This document shows, in pieces, positions 43,846 through 53,051 of a stretch of DNA of 64,000 nucleotides. The DNA is taken from contig NC_061512.1 in NCBI RefSeq assembly GCF_022539505.1, forward strand, positions 249,938,510 to 250,002,509, in the 5' to 3' direction. The position numbers and the translations under genes were made by a program. Each line of letters starts with the position of its first letter. The first letter of the stretch is position 1. Below the pieces are notes generated by a model. That model was not told the DNA's origin and made no database searches. It worked only from the letters and a program-made list of their open reading frames with translations. This DNA is from Lolium rigidum. Lineage: Eukaryota; Streptophyta; Magnoliopsida; Poales; Poaceae.

Positions 43846-45456
43846 TGTTACCACCCGATTTTGGCCAAATCAGGAGTTGGGCCGTAAGTGAAGATGGGCT
43901 TGAAGGACGTACACGTGGAGCATCTTCGAAGCGGCCTTGCGCTAAGAGTTTGGGCTAACTGCCCATGTATCTGTAACATATTAGATCGCATTGTAATTTA
44001 GATTAAAGAGATAGGGTCTGGCCCGTGCACGGTTAGGTGCACGCCCCAATTAGAAAGTCCCTTGGACTATAAATATGTATCTAGGGTTATCGAGAAAAGA
44101 GGACAATCATCGTTCAACCAACACAAATCAGGCGCATCGCCACCCCTTTCTTCGAGGGTTTCTCCCGGGTAAGCACCATGCTGCCTAGACTAGCGATCTA
44201 GGCAGTATACGTTTATTCGTCAACCTTGTACTGCCCGTGCTGAAGCCTTGTTGATGGCGAGCAGTACTATTTATCCTTAGGCCTTGTTCGGCAGGGGTGT
44301 GTTGCAGAGTTTTGTGGGAAGTGTTTTGGGTGAATCGGGCGTGAATTGGCGTGTATTTTGGATGATTGGAGTGTTTTCAGCTAGGCAGAGGCTGTGATAG
44401 CTAATCAATAGGGGCTAACAGAAATATAGAAAAGGGGAGCTGATCCGAACATCTATCCAGCTGATCCGCGGATTGGGGTAGGTGGGGGTGTAACAGAGCT
44501 GTTTTCGTCGAGAGATTAGACCCGAAAAAAACGCGAGGTAGCCAGCGCGTTTCTGATCCCCGTGTAATCCAGGAATATTCAACGTACAAGAGCGAGTTAA
44601 TGGGGGCTCGATCTGTTTAAAACCTTGCTACCGAACGATCTATAGCGTGTTTCACGGTGTAACATAGCGTTGGCCTAAAAAAATACACTCCAAGACCTTT
44701 GAAACCCGGCCTGCCGAACGGGGCCTTAGGTGTTTAGGGGCTTGCATCGATGCTTTCACGTGCATATCTGCGTGGCGATGCCGTCCCTCGACACCTAGCT
44801 GCCCTTACGTCTATCCAGACGTAAGGGCAGCATCTTGCTTATTCGTTACTTAGCAGATCCGATTCGTTATAGTTGCTCCTTGCTCCGCAAGGATTAGTTT
44901 AATATCTGCATAGTTAGGCCTTACGCTGGGGTCGGAGGATCCGGTAGTGCGCTAGATGTTGTTCACCGTCCCTGCGAGGGATGTTCCGGGAATCGACGTT
45001 ATGTTGGTTTTTAGGCCTCTCGTAGGGGTGGTTTGCATCGTCTTCCGTAGTTGCTAGGCCCGATCACACGTAGGACGTTCCGGTTATGCGGTGAAAACCC
45101 TAAACTGTCGTTGATCGTTTTAGCTTTGTCCTGATCAAGCAGGATCCCCATGCCATTGTAAATCCAACGTGAAACATGGGGCGATCGGCTCCTTGAGCCG
45201 ATCCACGAGGAAACCCGAGAGCCGATAGGGCTCGTATTTAATGTTTACGTGTCTGCCATGCGGGAACAATCGAAGCACTAACACCTTCCTGATCGGGTCT
45301 AGGTCAGGTGGCACGCCCTAGCAACCGCCAGGACGTTTTGCCAGAAGATTTTCGGGACGACGCGAGGTGCCAGGGATCCACTAAGCGGCCCTGGGAGCTT
45401 CCCAGCTCTTCGTGTTGCTCAGCCATTGCCCGTCGGGGGGTTTTTGGAGGGTAACA
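43846..45456 (+). mobile_element. G 5' LTR (interrupted by a MITE)
   Basis: The LTR starts TGTTACCACCCGATTTTGG and ends GGAGGGTAACA. Without the MITE and one TTA it is about 1162 bp, equal to the 3' LTR. TATAAATATG at about 44069 is the likely promoter box. Several CpG sites of the 3' LTR appear as TpG or CpA here. Confidence 0.92.
44280..44725. mobile_element. Tourist/Harbinger-like MITE in the G 5' LTR
   Basis: A 446-bp insert has termini GGCCTTGTTCGGCAGG (left) and GGCCCCGTTCGGCAGG (right, inverted). TTA lies on both sides (44277-44279 and 44726-44728), the PIF/Harbinger target. The 3' LTR reads straight through (CTTAGGTGTTTAGGGG near 50823), which proves it is a later insertion. No protein is coded. 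Confidence 0.93.
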
Positions 45457-45461
45457 CATTC

Positions 45462-45480
45462 TGGCACGCCCGGTGGGACA
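45462..45480 (+). promoter_or_regulatory. Primer binding site of G
   Basis: TGGCACGCCCGGTGGGACA lies five bases after the 5' LTR and has the TGG start of tRNA-primed sites. It overlaps the beginning of the long open frame, so the frame's apparent GTG start at 45473 cannot be the real start. Confidence 0.65.
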
Positions 45481-45517
45481 ACCTTCTGCAACATCCACGT
45501 CAACATCGGCATCCGAG

Positions 45518-48037
45518 ATGGCGGAGGAACAGATCACATACGCGGATCTTCCTCCTGATCATAAGAAGAAGTACGACGAGATGAAGGCCATCGTTGAAGC
45601 CGAACTCATCGGCTCCTTTGAGAAGACCCGTTCGCACGGTATCAGGTTCAAAGGATTCACGCCACAAGGCGTCCTCGAAGGGATAGATCTGTCTCTCCCT
45701 TCAGATGAATGTACCAGAGCCCTGCGACAGGAAATCAACTACGTGGTTGCCCATTCACTGCATCGGCACTCTGAGAGCCTGGTGAACACTTTGGAGCGCG
45801 TTGCGCTCCGTGTGGTGCAAGAGATCATGGAGCGTCGGTACTCCCCTTCAGGACCTGTTCTAGGGACTCACCAGGGAGAGATGCAACTCCACACCAGGCC
45901 ACCATTGCCGTACGCGATGGCAGCTCCACAGCAACAAGGTTCACCGGCATACGTTGTCTACAAGGTTGGAGGGGATCCGGGCGACTACCAGTTCTTATAT
46001 GAGCCGCCTAAGGAGATCCCACACGGATACGTGTGCACGTATGTGCCGGACTGCAACAACTGGACGCAGGCGATCCAGGCTCCGCCAGGAGGGTTTGCCG
46101 GAGCAGGAGCAATTGTTCCGGCAGGAAGAACGACTGCAGCAGCGGGGAGTTTAGGAGCAGAGGCTGAGAAACAGGCGTGGCTAGCCAAATATGCCACTGC
46201 ACCAGTCCAGGAAAGCTCAGCTGCCACCACCTCCACCGCAGATCAGATCAGCGCAGCCCCGAGAGATCGGTTCGGCATCTTGCCGAAGAAGAAGGTAATC
46301 GGCTATTCCAAGCCGTACCCCAATGAGTTTGACCTGATCCCACTGCCACCTAAGTACCGGCTCCCGGACTTCAGCAAATTCAGTGGGTTAGAAGGGTCTA
46401 GCTCCATCGAGCATGTGAGCCGATACTTGGCCCAGCTAGGCATGGCCTCGGCATCGGATCAGCTACGGGTGAGGTGCTTCTCGCAATCCCTCACCGGTCC
46501 AGCGTTTGGATGGTACACCTCGTTGCAGCCAAACTCAGTGCAATCATGGAAGCAGCTGGAGGAACTGTTCCACACCCAATACCATTCAGAAGCTACTGAA
46601 GCTGGTATTGCCGAACTAGCACAGGTTCGACAGAAGCGAGGAGAAACAGTGTCTGAGTACATCCAACGTGTCAGAACTGTCAAGAACCGATGCTATTCGG
46701 CTCATTTAACTGAGAAAGAGGCAGTCGAACTGGCCGTGGCAGGCCTTGCAGCGTCATTCAAGGATCTGACGTTCCAAGTGGAGTACAACTCGTTGACGCA
46801 CCTGGTCAGTAGGCTGACCTTATATGAACAGCGCCATCCAGAACTGTACCAGGACAAGTTCAAGCGCGCGATCAGCCTGGTCAATACCGATGAAGATGAA
46901 GATTCTGCGGAAGATCAGGAAGTCGCAGTAGCCGAGTGGACTCGGACGCCAGTACCTGTGTCCTGCAAATGGGTGAACCCGCCAGGGCCTCCAAGAGGGT
47001 TGGACTTTGACGTGACCAAAACTGAACAGATCTTCGATCTGCTACTGAAAGAGAAACAGTTGAAGCTACCCGAAGGCCACAAGATCCCTACGGCGCAGGA
47101 GATGAACAAAAGGCCATATTGCAAATGGCATCATACGTTCACGCACACCACCAACGACTGCAAAGTATTGCGCACACAAATTCAGATGGCGATAGAATCA
47201 GGCCGATTAACTTTCGGACAGTTTGCCATGAAGCTAGACATGCGTCCGTTTCCGGACGTCAACATGGTGGACCTAAGCCACTCCATAAGGGAACCAGGGT
47301 TCTCTTTTGATGTCAATATGGCAGGGCTTATGCGCCGCCATAGCACGGAAAAAGCAGACAGCAGCCACTCTCGTGGCAAAGATAAAGAGGAGGCCGTTCC
47401 ACGCAACCGGCCCCAAGATGATGACAGACGGTACCTGACCGAGAAGGAGGTGATGCATCTCCTCAACAAATATGAGCAGCAGCACGACCGACGTCGGCGC
47501 CACGACGAATACGATGAAATATATCATCGGTCAGATGCAGCGGACAGGAGGTATCGTCAGCATAACAGAGACAACGACGGGTACGAACGTCGCGCCAGAG
47601 GGAGGTCAAGGGAGCAAGACGACATGGATAGGCACTGGGACAGTCCTTTCTTCAAACATTGTTGGGACTCAGGAATGAGCCGATTGCCAACAATCGAGAA
47701 CTGCCCAGAATGCAGACATCACAGAAGGAGGGCAAACGAAGTTTCAGTGTTCGAGCGCCTAGGACCTCTCCCACCACATAGCAAACGAGCTGAGTCCTCT
47801 CAAGAAGACTTCGAGGAGTCGGATGGAGAAGAAGATAGGTATCACCAGCCAAGGTGGTGCCCTGACGGACTCAGCCATTCTCAGAAGCGCAGAGTGCAGC
47901 GGCTGCGAAACCTGGAAGAAGCCGAGGCACGGTACCTGTACACATTGAGAAGAGCACGGCCCGATCTGGCCGTGAAGATCCAGCAAACGTTGGAGACAAA
48001 GGCGCGCCCACCAAAGAAAGTATGGCGCCCTAAATAG
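45518..48037 (+). CDS. Intact Gag of element G
   Basis: An uninterrupted 839-residue Gag, starting at MAEEQITYADLPPDH (45518), the first ATG in frame after the primer site. A glycine/alanine-rich linker coded near 46080-46250 precedes the retrotransposon gag domain at about 46340-46860. Its motifs are KYRLPDFSKFSG, SSSIEHVSRYLAQLGM, SLTGPAFGWYTSLQPNS, SWKQLEELFHTQYH and RQKRGETVSEYIQRVRTVKN. A CCHC-like knuckle is visible as CKWHHTFTHTTNDC (about 47120-47160). The last third is Arg/Asp/His-rich (DRRRRHDEYDEIYHR) and has a second Cys/His cluster (ENCPECRHHRRR). It ends KARPPKKVWRPK. It would assemble particles and bind RNA, with enzymes supplied in trans. Long intact coding sequence suggests recent insertion. 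Confidence 0.9.
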   Translation: MAEEQITYADLPPDHKKKYDEMKAIVEAELIGSFEKTRSHGIRFKGFTPQGVLEGIDLSLPSDECTRALRQEINYVVAHSLHRHSESLVNTLERVALRVVQEIMERRYSPSGPVLGTHQGEMQLHTRPPLPYAMAAPQQQGSPAYVVYKVGGDPGDYQFLYEPPKEIPHGYVCTYVPDCNNWTQAIQAPPGGFAGAGAIVPAGRTTAAAGSLGAEAEKQAWLAKYATAPVQESSAATTSTADQISAAPRDRFGILPKKKVIGYSKPYPNEFDLIPLPPKYRLPDFSKFSGLEGSSSIEHVSRYLAQLGMASASDQLRVRCFSQSLTGPAFGWYTSLQPNSVQSWKQLEELFHTQYHSEATEAGIAELAQVRQKRGETVSEYIQRVRTVKNRCYSAHLTEKEAVELAVAGLAASFKDLTFQVEYNSLTHLVSRLTLYEQRHPELYQDKFKRAISLVNTDEDEDSAEDQEVAVAEWTRTPVPVSCKWVNPPGPPRGLDFDVTKTEQIFDLLLKEKQLKLPEGHKIPTAQEMNKRPYCKWHHTFTHTTNDCKVLRTQIQMAIESGRLTFGQFAMKLDMRPFPDVNMVDLSHSIREPGFSFDVNMAGLMRRHSTEKADSSHSRGKDKEEAVPRNRPQDDDRRYLTEKEVMHLLNKYEQQHDRRRRHDEYDEIYHRSDAADRRYRQHNRDNDGYERRARGRSREQDDMDRHWDSPFFKHCWDSGMSRLPTIENCPECRHHRRRANEVSVFERLGPLPPHSKRAESSQEDFEESDGEEDRYHQPRWCPDGLSHSQKRRVQRLRNLEEAEARYLYTLRRARPDLAVKIQQTLETKARPPKKVWRPK

Positions 48038-49606
48038 GCGAAAGCCGATGCACAGGCATCGGCTGATGCCGATGCAGGGACATCGGCTGATACAAACATG
48101 ATATCCGTGGTCCTAACAGAGTAGCAGGTCCAAGACATTGGACATACGTGGCAAGGCCGATCCCAGCGATCGGCCCTCAAAAAATGAAAAGCAAAGGATC
48201 TTATCTCCAGCATGCCACGTAGCTACAGTTGAAATCCAAAAAGTTGCAAACTATCGTCGAGCATTGCAACGAAAAAGGAGGCCGATTCCCGCAATCGGCC
48301 AAAATTATCCTCAACATCCCTTTGTCTGTGTTCAGCATTGATCCAATAGATGCCTGAAGAGCCGATACCATCAATTACTTGACAGAATCGGCTCGGGGGG
48401 CACATAGACATAGATGGATGAGACATGAGGATACGAAGCTGGGAATGCATATCAGATGTCCAGCAGAGCAGCTCAAGATTTAAAAAATGGAAAATCGAAG
48501 AATTTTGAGCACAGCCGATGCGTAGACATCGACTTAAGGATTAAAAGCCGATGCACGGCCATCGACTCAAGGGGTACAAACTGTTATAGGAAGAAGCCTG
48601 ATGAGGTAGTCTTCGAGTCACATGGCGAGGCTCTACTCTCCAACTGCTTGGTGACTCAGGTCTTCTCTGCGAGGACCTCCAACTTCGTTTGCGAAGCCTT
48701 CAAGTGACTCAGGTCTTCTCTGCGAGGACCTCCAACTTCGTTTGCGAAGCCTTCAAGTGTAGCGGTGCTAGCAGAAGCGCCAGTTTGGGCGCCCGAGACT
48801 GCCCATAGGCTTGACCAAGGTGACGATCTCAATATTCTCACCAGAAGCCGCATCGTTGAATTGAAGGAGCTCGGGAGCATATACGGAGAAGGTACAAGGC
48901 GTACAAGGCCGCGAAAGTGTACCCAGGTGAGCCGATTCAGAAATTAATCGGCTGGTAAAAAAAATCGAAAACAATACGAAAAATTTCAGCATAGCCGATG
49001 CTTGGACATCGACTCTAGTACAATTACACAAGATCTACCAGCTGCATGTTCAAGATGCGAATTCGGCAGTACTGTCAGAAGCATCAGTTAAGCTGTTGGT
49101 GATTCATCTACAACATCGGCTTTCAGCGGAGGGAAGGTAATCAATGGGGGCAAGTTTGGCTGGTTCTGCATAGTGATTGCCTCAAATTACCTGCAAAGCC
49201 CTTTGTTCGATCTGCGCATCCTCACCGCTAGTCTCGCCTTGACTGAGGCTCGGGGGGCAGCTGGTCTGGCGGATGTTCTGTTTTAGAAGCCGATTGGGAT
49301 ATCATCAGCTGATCCTTCGCTGCAACTTTCTTCAACAAATGATGAATTCTTGAAGATTACCAGGTCTCAAAGTCGTCAGTTGAGGAATGGAAGGATGGAT
49401 TACGTAAGACCAATGTGTTAACATCGGCTTATTAAGCATTGGTTAGGGAGAATCGGCTAAATCAACGCAAAAGAAATCGGCAAAATCAAGTTAAAGGGGA
49501 TTCTTCATGGATAGCCAGATTTCTTACAAGAAGGAGCTGATTGCTCCCAAAAGGAACTGCTGGAGGGATACATTGCCCTAATATACTACTCCTAGCACTA
49601 TCCTAT
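48038..49606 (+). repeat. G noncoding region with repeated GCCGAT/ATCGGC palindromes
   Basis: Many inverted pairs are visible: GCCGATGC-acag-GCATCGGC at about 48048-48067, GGCCGATC...GATCGGCC at about 48154-48174, GGCCGATT...AATCGGCC at about 48281-48301, AGCCGAT...ATCGGCT at about 48360-48393, and GCCGATTC...AATCGGC at about 48930-48952. More diverged pairs start near 48515, 48547 and 48993. The region has no coding frame of note. A related palindrome (GATCGGCTCCTTGAGCCGAT) lies in both LTRs. Confidence 0.8.
48651..48756. repeat. Perfect 53-bp tandem duplication
   Basis: The 53-bp unit starting GTGACTCAGGTCTTCTCTGC is present twice without a mismatch (48651-48703 and 48704-48756). It lies in the noncoding part of G. 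Perfect identity suggests a recent event, or replication slippage during reverse transcription. Confidence 0.95.
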
Positions 49607-50122
49607 CTAAGGGCCGCTGCTGCCCTCATCGTCGCCGTCGCCACCGTCGGTGCTGCTCCCGGCTGGTTCTTCGTCGCTGCTGTAGCGACCTCCGGCGGGA
49701 CCTTCATTGTCCTCGTCCTCTTCGTTGGCGTCGGTGTCGTCGCTGTCGAAGTCGCTCATGTTGCCCGGCCAAGGGCAGAGACGCTTGGCCGGCGGCTCGT
49801 CAGAGGAGGCATCGTCCTCCTCCTCTTCCTCCTCCTTCACCTCCTCGGTGGAGGAGAAACCGTCCCAGGAGAAGCCGTCGTCGTCGCTTTCCTCTTCTGA
49901 TTGCCCAATGGCAAGGAAGTGAAGGTCGCTCTCCCCGTCAGTTAAGGACTGGTCGTCTTCGGACCAGACGAAGGAGTCGTGGGTCGACTCGTCCCCGTCG
50001 GCTATGGCGCGACGGATGTTGGCCGCGTGGGCCTCCTGTGGGTCCCATTCAGGCGTCGGCTCGCGGGAGGTGGAGGATTGGGTGGAAAGACCCGATGAGG
50101 GAGAGGACGAAGAGGAAGACAT
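49607..50122 (-). CDS. Antisense acidic ORF of element G
   Basis: An intact 171-codon minus-strand frame runs from MSSSSSSPSSGLSTQSS to a stop at 49607. The N-terminus is Ser-rich, then REPTPEWDPQEAHAANIRRA. The rest is strongly acidic (EEVKEEEEEEDDASSDEPPA, DSDDTDANEEDEDNEGP) and ends DGGDGDDEGSSGP. I recognise no domain. It lies between the gag region and the 3' LTR in reverse orientation, as extra ORFs do in several plant Gypsy lineages and in element E here. Its role is unknown. An upstream A/T-rich box (complement near 50195-50215) could serve as a promoter, which is weak evidence. It may be expressed from the element or be a passive acidic frame. Confidence 0.55.
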   Translation of the reverse strand: MSSSSSSPSSGLSTQSSTSREPTPEWDPQEAHAANIRRAIADGDESTHDSFVWSEDDQSLTDGESDLHFLAIGQSEEESDDDGFSWDGFSSTEEVKEEEEEEDDASSDEPPAKRLCPWPGNMSDFDSDDTDANEEDEDNEGPAGGRYSSDEEPAGSSTDGGDGDDEGSSGP

Positions 50123-50385
50123 GGCGGCAGAGGAGGGCTTTTGGAAGTGCTGACGCGAAGGGGATGAAGAAAAGAACTGTTCGATGTGGCCAAATAAAAG
50201 GGGGAATATATGGTTTAATGCCTAAGCAGTTCCCGAGGACGTGGTGCCAGAACCGTCAAGTCGTGCAGAGAAGTTGGAAAGGCGAGACGTCATCATGAAG
50301 AAAACTGCGACGGTTCTGCCATGACATGACCCTTCGAAGGAGACAGATGGTTTTGCAATTATCATTATCAAAACCAGGGGGCATG
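50123..50385 (+). other. G 3' spacer and polypurine tract
   Basis: Short noncoding spacer upstream of the antisense ORF. It ends AAAACCAGGGGGCATG directly before the 3' LTR; the purine-rich CAGGGGG run is the likely plus-strand primer. No gene is seen. Confidence 0.6.
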
Positions 50386-51551
50386 TGTTACCACCCGATT
50401 TTGGCCAAATCAGGAGTTGGGCCGTAAGTGAAGATGGGCTTGAAGGACGTACACGTGGAGCATCTTCGAAGCGGCCTTGCGCTAAGAGTTTGGGCTAACT
50501 GCCCATGTATCTGTAACATATTAGATCGCATTGTAATTTAGATTAAAGAGATAGAGTCCGGCCCGTGCACGGTTAGGTGCACGCCCCAATTAGAAAGTCC
50601 CTTGGACTATAAATATGTATCTAGGGTTATCGAGAAAAGAGGACAATCATCGTTCAACCAACACAAATCAGGCGCATCGCCACCCCTTTCTTCGAGGGTT
50701 TCTCCCGGGTAAGCACCATGCTGCCTAGATCGCATCTAGCGATCTAGGCAGTATACGTTTATTCGTCAACCTTGTACTGCTCGTGCTGAAGCCTTGTTGA
50801 TGGCGAGCAGTACTATTTATCCTTAGGTGTTTAGGGGCTTGCATCGATGCTTTCACGTGCATATCTGCGTGGCGATGCCGTCCCTCGACACCTAGCTGCC
50901 CTTACGTCTATCCAGACGTAAGGGCAGCATCTTGCTTATTCGTTACTTAGCAGATCCGATTCGTTATAGTTGCTCCTTGCTCCGCAAGGATTAGTTTAAT
51001 ATCTGCATAGTTAGGCCTTACGTCGGGGTCGGAGGATCCGGTAGTGCGCTAGATGTTGTTCACCGTCCCTGCGAGGGATGTTCCGGGAATCGACGTTATG
51101 TTGGTTTTAGGCCTCTCGTAGGGGTGGTTTGCATCGTCTTCCGTAGTTGCTAGGCCCGATCACACGTAGGACGTTCCGGTTATGCGGTGAAAACCCTAAA
51201 CTGTCGTGGATCGTTTTAGCTTTGTCCCGATCAAGCGGGATCCCCATGCCATTGTAAATCCAACGTGAAACATGGGGCGATCGGCTCCTTGAGCCGATCC
51301 ACGGGAAACCCGAGAGCCGATAGGGCTCGTATTTAATGTTTACGTGTCCGCCATGCAGGAACAATCGAAGCACTAACACCTTCCCGATCGGGTCTAGGTC
51401 GGGTGGCACGCCCTAGCAACCGCCGGGACGTTTTGCCAGAAGATTTGCGGGACGACGCGAGGTGCCAGGGATCCACTAAGCGGCCCTGGGAGCTTCCCGG
51501 CTCTTCGTGTTGCTCAGCCATTGCCCTTCGGGGGGTTTTTGGAGGGTAACA
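50386..51551 (+). mobile_element. G 3' LTR
   Basis: A 1166-bp LTR starts TGTTACCACCCG and ends GGAGGGTAACA, followed by the duplication AGGTG. It has about seven extra bases near 50730 relative to the 5' LTR and keeps more CpG sites. Confidence 0.93.
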
Positions 51552-51745
51552 AGGTGATCTGGGAATAATAACTCAAATTTTCTCAAAATCCTTTCGGCTA
51601 TAACCTTGTGTACTTTCAAAATGAGGAACTGCAACTTCCCACGAAATAGTTGAACTTTTTTCTTCCAGATAATGATGATCAAGGATATAGAGCCTTCCTC
51701 ATTAGTAGCAAGTGGGAGGTGCCGCCAACTTATACATGTATTTTA

Positions 51746-52072
51746 GGGCATGTAAAATGGTAGGGAAGGCATGCCTTATCTTAGTAGTCCATGTCATCTA
51801 GAGAGGATGATAAATATAATGAGTACAATGCATTATCTCTTATTGTCATCCCTTGCAATAAATGATAATTAATTATTTTTAGAAGAAAATTTTGTGTCTA
51901 AGAGAAGACAAGTCGTACAATGGAAAAAATATCCTTCTCTTACTTCATAAGAGTTCATCCCTTAGCTAAGGGAAGACAACCTTCTCTTCCTTCATTCTCT
52001 CTCCGCCAACTAAGCAAAAATCCGACGTGGCAAGCGTAAGAGAAGGCTGACATCACCCCATTGTACATGCCC
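51746..52072. mobile_element. Tourist-like MITE, 327 bp
   Basis: Termini GGGCATGTAAAATGG and GGGCATGTACAATGG (right, inverted) match at 14 of 15 positions. TTA flanks both sides (51743-51745 and 52073-52075), the PIF/Harbinger target. There is no coding capacity. Confidence 0.88.
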
Positions 52073-52137
52073 TTATTGTTCCAAGATTTGTAGAGTTTTG
52101 ATGTGGGTACCCCTTCCTGGAAACATGGGGAAACCCT

Positions 52138-53051
52138 TGTAGGAATTCGTAGCATAGAAAACAAAAAATTCTACCGCAAGAACGAGTAACAAGCCAAGAT
52201 CTAATCTAGTAGATGGTAGTAACGAGATGAGATCATCATACCCTTGAAGATCGCTAAACGTTAACGAGATAAATCTCCTGGTTGATGTAGTCGATCACTT
52301 GCCGCTTTCAAAAGTGTGTAGAAGATCTTGACGGTGCCGCAATCGGGCAGCACCTCCGCACTCGGTCACACATACGGTGTCAATGACGACGTCCTTCTCC
52401 CTGTTCCATAAGGCAGCGGAAGTAGTAGATCCTCCTCGGAATCCCGGCAGCACGACGACGTGGTGACGGTGGTGGTGGAGAACTCCGGCAGGGCTTCGCC
52501 AAAACCGTGTGGGAGAGATGAGGAGGAAGGGGGTTGCTAGGTTTTAGAGGGAGGGGGCTAGGGCGCCGACCAGGGATCCCTTGAGGTTGTGCGGCCAAGG
52601 TGTGTCCGGGCCCTCCCCTCTCCTCCCCTTTAAATAGGTGGAAATCCCTAGGGTTCACCCAAAAACCACATTGAAGTCTAACTCCAAAAACTTACAAAAT
52701 TGGGAAACCTAAACAAAGAGGGATTCCTCCCTTTCCTTCTCATGTGGCCAGCCAAGGAGGTGGAGTTCACCATGGAGTCCACCTTCCCACCTTGTAGGTC
52801 GGCTAGGGCTGGTGGAGTCCCTCCGGGACTCTACCTGCCATAGTGAATTATTCCAGATGATTCTAGAAACTTCTAGAACCTTCCATAAATTCACCGGACC
52901 ACTCCCAAACTTTGAATGTGACTTCCCATATATGAATCTTATTCTTAGGACCATTCCGGAACTGCTCGTGATGTCTTGGATCCCATCCGAGTGTCCGAAC
53001 AATATTCGAACTCCATTCCATATTCCATATTCCATATCTACTTAAAACAAC
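52138..53051 (-). mobile_element. Copia LTR fragment, minus strand
   Basis: The left end TGTAGGAATTCGTAGCATAG is the complement of a Copia LTR 3' end of the type at 2892-4702. The body runs in parallel to 2892-3850, including CATTCCATATTCCATAT. It is interrupted at 53052 by a solo LTR and resumes for about 90 bp at 55351. The LTR 5' end is missing. Confidence 0.8.

Larger units (their letters stand above)
43846..51551 (+). mobile_element. Element G: complete gag-only Gypsy retrotransposon
   Basis: This 7.7-kb element has LTRs 43846-45456 and 50386-51551, a TGTTACC/GGTAACA terminal inverted repeat, and a perfect 5-bp duplication AGGTG at 43841-43845 and 51552-51556. It contains a primer site, one long intact gag (45518-48037), a noncoding region full of GCCGAT palindromes, and an antisense acidic ORF (50122-49607). 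There is no protease, RT or integrase at all. This is the structure called TR-GAG, a non-autonomous element that supplies Gag but borrows enzymes. The 5' LTR contains a MITE that the 3' LTR lacks. Confidence 0.93.

Noticed and set aside
45473..45517. Longer N-terminus for the G Gag
   Set aside because: The frame there starts at GTG and overlaps the primer binding site; the first ATG is at 45518.
48651..48756. CRISPR-like direct repeats
   Set aside because: It is a plain two-copy tandem duplication without spacers, in a plant retrotransposon.
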